A stretch of DNA of 64,000 nucleotides from Synanceia verrucosa (taxonomy: Eukaryota > Chordata > Actinopteri > Perciformes > Synanceiidae): positions 9,594,501-9,658,500 of the forward strand of contig CM056561.1 of assembly GCA_029721515.1 (NCBI GenBank), given 5' to 3'. The translations under genes were made by a program, and so were the position numbers. Position 1 is the first letter of the stretch, and each line of letters starts with the position of its first letter. Below the pieces are notes generated by a model. It saw only the letters and a program-made list of their open reading frames with translations. It searched no databases and had not been told where the DNA came from. Below are positions 59,150 through 64,000 of the stretch, in pieces.

Positions 59150-59155
59150 AATAAA
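59150..59155 (+). terminator. clstn1: clstn1 AATAAA polyadenylation signal
   Basis: A canonical AATAAA followed by GGATGATGAG and a GT/T-rich stretch (TGTCTGCTC) about 25-35 bases on, as expected downstream of a cleavage site near 59170. Confidence 0.7.
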
Positions 59156-59347
59156 GGATGATGAGATGGGGTATAACTCCTGTCTGCTCTAGTCTTTCTT
59201 CAACCTCGTTTTTTATCGTTCACACTGTACAGGTGCATCACTAGCTGTGCTATGCTGCTGAAAGGGTTTTAAACCTTGAACATTAGTGTCCCCTGGTGGT
59301 GAGAGTGAAGGTATCTGAAGCTTGACTGTTAAAATGTGAAAAAGAAT

Positions 59348-59691
59348 CCATCCATTATCTACCGCTTATCCTCATAGGGTCGTGGGGGGGCTGGAGCCTA
59401 TCCCAGCTGTCTTAGGGTGGAAGGCAGGGTACACCCTGGACAAGTCGCCACCTCATCACAGGACACATAGAGACAGACAACCATTCACATTCACACCTAC
59501 GGTCAATTTAAATTAGCCAATTAACCTAATCCCCATGCATGTTTTTGGATGGTGGGAGAAAGCCGGAGTACCCGGAGAGAACCCACACAGACACGGGGAG
59601 AACATGCAAACTCCACACAGAAAGGGATTCGAACCCGGTACCTTCTTGCTGTGAGGCGACAGTGCTAACCACTACACCACCTTGCCGCCAC
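59348..59691 (-). mobile_element. tRNA-derived SINE (344 bp)
   Basis: Read on the minus strand, the head GGCGGCAAGGTGGTGTAGTG holds an A-box-like TGGTGTAGTGG and a B box GGTTCGAATCC, and the body includes GGAGTTTGCATGTTCTCCCC and CTGGGATAGGCTCCAGCC, a highly repeated fish SINE. The 12-bp direct repeat GTGAAAAAGAAT at 59336-59347 and 59692-59703 is perfect. It sits in the spacer between the convergent 3' ends of clstn1 and lzic. Confidence 0.93.
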
Positions 59692-59703
59692 GTGAAAAAG
59701 AAT

Positions 59704-60650
59704 TCCACAGGTAAAACAAATCAAATGAATGCATAAAAAAATACATACTTGTGTTAAGAGAAACAAGGCTTTAGAGTGGAATATCAGTCATGGTTGATGC
59801 TGTAACATGACATTAAGATCTAAAAACTAGTCAAACTTGAAACAAGATCGCTGCAAATAAATGACCATATTGTCAACTGAAGCACAGTTTATAGTACTTG
59901 ATGATCGATTTATGTATAGTGGGGTAGACAAAATATCCAGGTGTGGTATCGTGGGAACATTTTTTTCATCTTTGTGAGGTAAAAATCGACATATATCATG
60001 TTCAGCTCTCCAGTATGTTCCTTATGAAGCACCAACCACTCTCTCAGCTACTGACTGACTGTGTTTTTATCCTTTGTATGTTAGAAATAGGCCATCATTC
60101 TGGTACTGTTAAAGTGACCTTGTGTTCATTGGCTGTCAGACGCCCAGACAGACTATTAATCACTCTCATGAGATGAAGCCAAAGAACCGCTGCACTGTTT
60201 AACAGATGGTGACTAATCCACCCCATGGATTTCTGATTACATTGCAGGCATTTCTGGTTTGTCAAAATCCCTGTAAACATTGCAGCACTCATACTGTACA
60301 GCAAATCAACAATCCTAAAAAACAACAGCTTCAAGATGGAACCACGGACCAATAATAAATACAGCACAAATCACAACTGAGTATTTCTCTTGAACTGCCT
60401 AGAGTATCTTTTACATTCATGTACATGCCTACATATTCCACAAATCACATGCTCGTACCCATAATACAATTTTACACGCATCTGGTCAAATAAAAGACAT
60501 TTACAAAATTTGAGGGCTATAAAAAACAATACTGTTAAAAAGTGTTAGCATCTATAGCAACACCTAGAAGTGCCCTGATTATTTACAAAATCAATGAGTG
60601 ATTGGCACGTAGTTAAAGACAAGAATTAAAACGAACATTTTGTAGAATTA
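59704..60650 (-). other. lzic: Presumed lzic 3' UTR and intergenic sequence
   Basis: AT-rich and without exon-like frames. It must contain the lzic 3' end, but I see no canonical AATAAA or ATTAAA on the minus strand. A TATAAA variant at 59888-59893 is the only weak candidate, so the transcript end is not assigned. Confidence 0.4.
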
Positions 60651-60706
60651 CTATGCCTTGGTTTTCACGCCAGAGCTAGCTAAAGCCATAATTTTGTCTT
60701 CAGAGC
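60651..60706 (-). CDS. lzic: lzic exon 7: C terminus
   Basis: Acceptor CTCTTTCAG, residues 172-189, ending SSGVKTKA then TAG at 60653-60651. The tail is shorter by one residue than the human protein and less conserved. Confidence 0.92.
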
Positions 60707-62015
60707 CTGAAAGAGAAGGCAAAACAAGTGTGACTGTTCATCAAACAACTTGATAACATTTCAAGGATTCAGAGATATTAGACTGGATTAATATAGGATT
60801 GTACTCTAAACAGATATTCAAAATATTTAAATTGGAATGGAATAAATATGAATAAAAAATAATATAATGGACAAAATAGACATACAATTATGGCTGATAT
60901 GAGTGTAATAGGCATTTGTTTTAAATTATACAGTATATAGCTGTTGTTTTATTAGTAAAACTACATATTTATTCTCACCTAAATTTGCAGTCACTTTTTC
61001 AAACTGGCTCAGAGTAGCTGTAGCATTTTCGGTGAGGAAAGTCTCATCCTCTGAAGTGAGCTGTCCAGAGACAGAAACCAAAATAATGCAGTGTTAGTCC
61101 AGTTTAATCAGATTATGTATATTTATCTATATGTTTCAAATGCTTCAGTTCCCTGTAAAATGAGATGCAGGCCCATTGTAGCAGCTGACCTGTTAGTCTG
61201 GTGACACTGACTGAAATAAGTCATGAGACTCTGAATCACCCATGAACCCGTGGAAAAACATCTCTGTTGTGAGCGTTCCTCACCTCCTCTCCAAGTTTCC
61301 TCAAGGCTGTGAGGATTTCCATCTTCTGCTGTGTGTGCCCATCCCGCGACAGTTTGCCCACCATGACGTCTCGGTCCATCTGCAGAGAATATCACACATG
61401 TTCAGGCCAAGCAGTGATTCAGCAGCTGGATTAAACATGTACACCTGTTCATTAAACAAACAACGATCACATCATTGACATTTCAATGCAAACCTCTGCT
61501 AGTCTGGTTCTCAGCTGTCCTGGCTGCTTCTTCGCAAACAGTCGGATCACCTCTGGGGTTTTGAAAGCTTGACTGATGGCAGCCTGGATTGCCTGATGAT
61601 GACAGAAACATTCAACATTGTAACCTCTTAAGTCACCCTTAATTCAATTGTAGTTGCACATTATCCATTATATTTCCCATACCAGCTGCATTCCACTGAG
61701 TTCATCCACAAGAGTCATGTCTCCTGTCATTATCTTCTTCAGGGAGTCATTGAATTCACTCAACTGTTCCAATGTTTCCTTTTTTGTCTCCTCATACTCT
61801 TCCTCATCCAGTTCTTCTCTGAAATAAACAAAGACATGGTGAGATTCAGTATGCTAAATCATTACTTGTCAGCTATAACAGTCAAATTTGGTAATTGGTT
61901 TCTCTATAATGCACCTGCATTCCTCCAGATCCTGAAGTTGCTGCATCAGTCTGTCAAGTTGCTCTTCCATATTTTGCCTCAATTTTCCAGTTTCTGATTT
62001 ACCACGAGAAGCCAT
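60651..62015 (-). CDS. lzic: LZIC, leucine zipper and ICAT-domain protein, complete
   Basis: Coding exons in transcript order: 62015-61915, 61818-61683, 61592-61494, 61379-61284, 61060-60979, 60706-60651, all with GT-AG borders and matching phases. They total 570 nt and encode 189 residues (human LZIC has 190). The N-terminal half is a charged heptad-rich coiled coil (EEQLDRLMQQLQDLEE). The middle AIQAAISQAFKTPEVIRLFA is nearly identical to human. The C-terminal region (about 113-189) is the ICAT-like domain with ILTALRKLGE and LSQFEKVT. The ICAT domain in CTNNBIP1 binds beta-catenin; whether LZIC does so is not settled. The start fits MASRGK. Confidence 0.96.
60979..61060 (-). CDS. lzic: lzic exon 6: ICAT-like domain
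   Basis: Acceptor TCTGGACAG, donor TTTAG|GTGAGA, residues 145-171. Encodes LTSEDETFLTENATATLSQF. Confidence 0.94.
61284..61379 (-). CDS. lzic: lzic exon 5: ICAT-like domain
   Basis: Acceptor TCTCTGCAG, donor GAGGAG|GTGAGG, residues 113-144, phase 0 on both sides. Encodes MDRDVMVGKL and MEILTALRKLGEE. Confidence 0.95.
61494..61592 (-). CDS. lzic: lzic exon 4
   Basis: Acceptor ATCATCAG, donor GCAGAG|GTTTGC, residues 80-112, phase 0 on both sides. This is the most conserved exon, encoding FKTPEVIRLFAKKQPGQLRT. Confidence 0.95.
61683..61818 (-). CDS. lzic: lzic exon 3
   Basis: Acceptor TTATTTCAG, donor CAGCTG|GTATGG, residues 34-79. Encodes EYEETKKETLEQLSEFNDSL and MTLVDELSGMQL. Confidence 0.95.
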
Positions 62016-62041
62016 GCTTTGTTAAGGTTTAATTTCCAAAC
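61915..62041 (-). CDS. lzic: lzic exon 2: start codon and coiled coil
   Basis: The acceptor CTTCCATAG ends at 62042 and 26 nt of 5' UTR precede ATG 62015-62013. Residues 1-33 are encoded, and the donor is TGCAG|GTGCAT. The split Arg codon completes in exon 3. Confidence 0.93.
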
Positions 62042-62306
62042 CTATGGAAGATGCAAAACAGAAAAGCAAGGCATTATTACCTGCAAATAACTTTAAAGTG
62101 AAACTAGCATGCTATGTAGACTTCATCAGAATTGCGTTGCTGGATCTAGCATTACAACAAAAATATCAACGTATAACGAGATATCAGCCGTATTTAACCT
62201 GTTGATGAATCTGGAAGCTCAGACCAGTGAGCACAACAACTTTAAGTTGTTTAGTTAGCCTTAGCATTAGCTTGTTAGCTAGCTAATTCTAGCTAAACAT
62301 CTCACC

Positions 62307-62645
62307 GAGATTCTCTTTGTTAACAGTTGTAAATCACTCGTGCGATGAGTTAAATGTTTACACCAGCTTCGCGAATTTACAACAAAATTAAACGACTCGC
62401 TGACTTGGAATTCCTCGAAAAATACTTTCAAAAACGGTTTCGTTGACGCAGGGTTTGACGGGACGTTTGTGTTTTGTGTATTTGTGATCGTGAACGCAGC
62501 TTGACAGAATGGGTGCGGCTCTCTGCTTCTTGGTCGATTCTGTCCAATCAGATTCAATCAGGAAGCAGGTGACATTACAGAGCAGCTGCCTCCTGCTGTT
62601 TTCCGGGTAGTACGATCAATATTCACATGAAATATTCGTCTCTAT
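62307..62645. promoter_or_regulatory. Divergent lzic/nmnat1 promoter
   Basis: A lzic 5' UTR exon ends at 62306 with the donor CTCG|GTGAGA read on the minus strand. A plausible nmnat1 5' UTR exon ends at 62645 with the donor TCTAT|GTGAGT on the plus strand. Within the space between these two donors are CCAAT at 62544-62548 and an ETS-like TTTTCCGGG near 62600. LZIC and NMNAT1 are also head to head in human. Start sites are inferred. Confidence 0.65.
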
Positions 62646-62988
62646 GTGAGTTTTTTTGTTTTGAGTTTATTATGCGTACCCTGTACCAACCGGAAAACTT
62701 GCGTTGCCTAGGTTACAAATGAAGCTAACTTCAGCTCCGGTTCATAATTTAATGGCAGTGCTAACGTCAAACCAAGCTAACTAATTTACCATCTAATTTT
62801 ACATTTCTTAACTCCTGTTACATACCCATTCACCTTAAAGGTCTGAGAGGGATAATTATTTATGTTCAATCCACGCATTGAATCTTCAAAACCCGTTAAC
62901 CAAGCTAACTAACTCAACACTTAGCTTACAGCATTGTTTACTTGTCCGTGTTTATTGTTATAGAGTAAACACAGCCCCAGCATGTGGC

Positions 62989-63103
62989 ATGGACGGTCAG
63001 AATATAACCAAAGTGGTCCTGTTGGCCTGCGGCTCCTTCAACCCCGTCACCAACATGCACCTGAGGATGTTTGAACTGGCTCGAGATCATCTGGAAGAAA
63101 CGG
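62989..63103 (+). CDS. nmnat1: nmnat1 first coding exon
   Basis: The exon starts at 62964 after TTGTTATAG with 25 bases of 5' UTR. Residues 1-38 are encoded, ending ACGG|GTTGAG, phase 1. Confidence 0.93.
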
Positions 63104-63903
63104 GTTGAGTACAATAAAAATTAGACTTTATACAGTAGAAATCTCAGAAGCTGTTATCTGAAAACAGGAACCAAGCCCTCTGCAAGGTTTGATAAAGTGG
63201 TACAAGAAGTAAACAGATAGATTACTTAAGACAACACAGCAGTACAAAAATGTACAAATACTCCAAATAGTCCTTTCTTTAATTTAATTGAGTAAAAATA
63301 GAATAAAGCAGCAACTAAGAGTATCAAAACTGGCATTGTTCATTATACAGCAGAATGTCCCCTGTCAGAGTTATATAATCATTACTTTATCAGGTTATTA
63401 TTGCTGAAGCATTAATTTGTAAGGATTTTAAATATTGCAGCTGGTTGTGGTTGAGCTCATTTTAACTACTTTATGTACTTTTGTATCGTTTAAACTGTAA
63501 CAATACATCACATTTTACTAACTGTCAAATTAATGCGGTGTTTTAAATTTGTACACAAGTACAGCACTGGAGTGCTATAATACACATTTATAAATTTATA
63601 AATATTTATTTATAAATATTTATAAACACCACTGCTAGATTCCACTTCATTTAAAAAAAAAAAAAAAATCTGTGCTGTTACTGTAAATCTTCTGTTCACA
63701 CCATCTTTAATGTCTCAAGGTCAGTACAGGGTGGTAAAAGGCATCATCTCTCCGGTGGGTGATGCCTATAAGAAGAAGGGTTTAATTGAGGTTTGCCACC
63801 GCCTGGAGATGGCCAGATTGTCCACAGAGAACTCAGACTGGATCACAGTAGATTCCTGGGAAAGCTTGCAGCCAGAGTGGGTGGAGACGGCCAAAGTTGT
63901 TCG
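62989..63903 (+). CDS. nmnat1: NMNAT1, first two coding exons (partial)
   Basis: Nuclear nicotinamide mononucleotide adenylyltransferase, which joins NMN and ATP to form NAD+. Coding exons 62989-63103 and 63720-63903 encode the first 99 residues plus two bases; the gene continues beyond the window (donor CG|GTAAGT at 63904). VVLLACGSFNPVTNMHLRM contains the nucleotidyltransferase GxFNPxTxxH signature at residues 15-24, and VVKGIISPVGDAYKKKGL is the conserved substrate-binding stretch. The start MDGQNITK is chosen for its good context (G at -3, G at +4) and fit to family length. An out-of-frame ATG seven bases upstream (62982) also lies in the exon. The intron between them (63104-63719) holds only A/T runs. 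Confidence 0.95.
63720..63903 (+). CDS. nmnat1: nmnat1 second coding exon
   Basis: Acceptor GTCTCAAG, donor TTCG|GTAAGT, residues 39-99. Includes SDWITVDSWESLQPEWVET, matching the human TWESLQKEW region. Confidence 0.95.
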
Positions 63904-64000
63904 GTAAGTTCACAATTGTCTTGTCCTCTCAGTGGCAGTGTTTGCTACCTCTTATTACAGGTGGAATGGAATGGAGTTTCCACCTTCTTAACTTAACTAC

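Larger units (their letters stand above)
55952..59175 (+). other. clstn1: clstn1 3' UTR
   Basis: About 3.2 kb of AT-rich sequence without a reading frame. It contains (AC)n at 56013-56038, (AT)n at 56146-56172, a 15-base C run at 58768-58782 and ATATA near 58988. It ends after AATAAA at 59150-59155. Earlier ATTAAA-type hexamers (for example near 57832) could give shorter forms. Confidence 0.75.

Noticed and set aside
59620..59691. tRNA-like A and B boxes on the minus strand
   Set aside because: They are the head of a tRNA-derived SINE with a downstream body and target duplications, not a functional tRNA gene.

Overview
The window is vertebrate nuclear DNA, almost certainly from a ray-finned (acanthomorph-type) fish. 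Genes are split into short GT-AG exons, the spacers are AT-rich with many microsatellites, and the repeats (hAT MITEs, Tc1-like ends, tRNA-derived SINEs, L2/RTE-like tails) are typical of teleosts. There are no bacterial operons, CRISPR arrays or phage genes. Most ORFs longer than 60 codons are chance reading frames.

Layout. 1 to about 1130 looks like the 3' UTR of an upstream plus-strand gene, ending in an ATTAAA signal; mammalian synteny suggests ctnnbip1, but no coding sequence is present to prove it. About 1.13-18.86 kb is intergenic with repeats. 18.86-59.17 kb is one complete gene, clstn1 (calsyntenin-1). Nineteen coding exons were assembled by hand from splice sites and frame; they join without a break into a 981-residue protein with signal peptide, two cadherin repeats, an LNS/LamG domain, one membrane span and a kinesin-binding acidic tail. 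Two in-frame small exons (30 and 51 nt) match the known alternatively spliced segments of mammalian CLSTN1. 60.65-62.31 kb is lzic on the minus strand, complete at 189 residues. At 62.3-62.65 kb a compact divergent promoter is shared with nmnat1 (plus strand), of which only the first two coding exons lie in the window.

How the genes work together. clstn1 makes a neuronal type I membrane protein linking vesicle cargo to kinesin-1. lzic encodes a small ICAT-domain protein. nmnat1 makes the nuclear NAD+-synthesising adenylyltransferase. They are grouped by conserved synteny (human 1p36.22), not by shared pathway. In human the order is CLSTN1-CTNNBIP1-LZIC-NMNAT1; here lzic-nmnat1 lie directly beyond the 3' end of clstn1, which implies a local rearrangement.

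The accessory content is transposon-derived. Four hAT-type elements carry perfect 8-bp target duplications (31842-32709, 46402-46748, 47450-47648, 47707-48617); one keeps a BED zinc-finger exon and an internal 40-bp triplication. A more degraded hAT copy is at 1606-1858. Two inverted copies of a TAA/TTA-flanked element carry a CRE-like palindrome and a co-linear open frame. There are also inverted Tc1-like ends, a scattered piggyBac-like family, and two tRNA-derived SINEs with 11- and 12-bp target duplications. No previously undescribed functional system was found; the best leads are the element pair with the shared frame and the cluster of hAT insertions around clstn1 exon 13.
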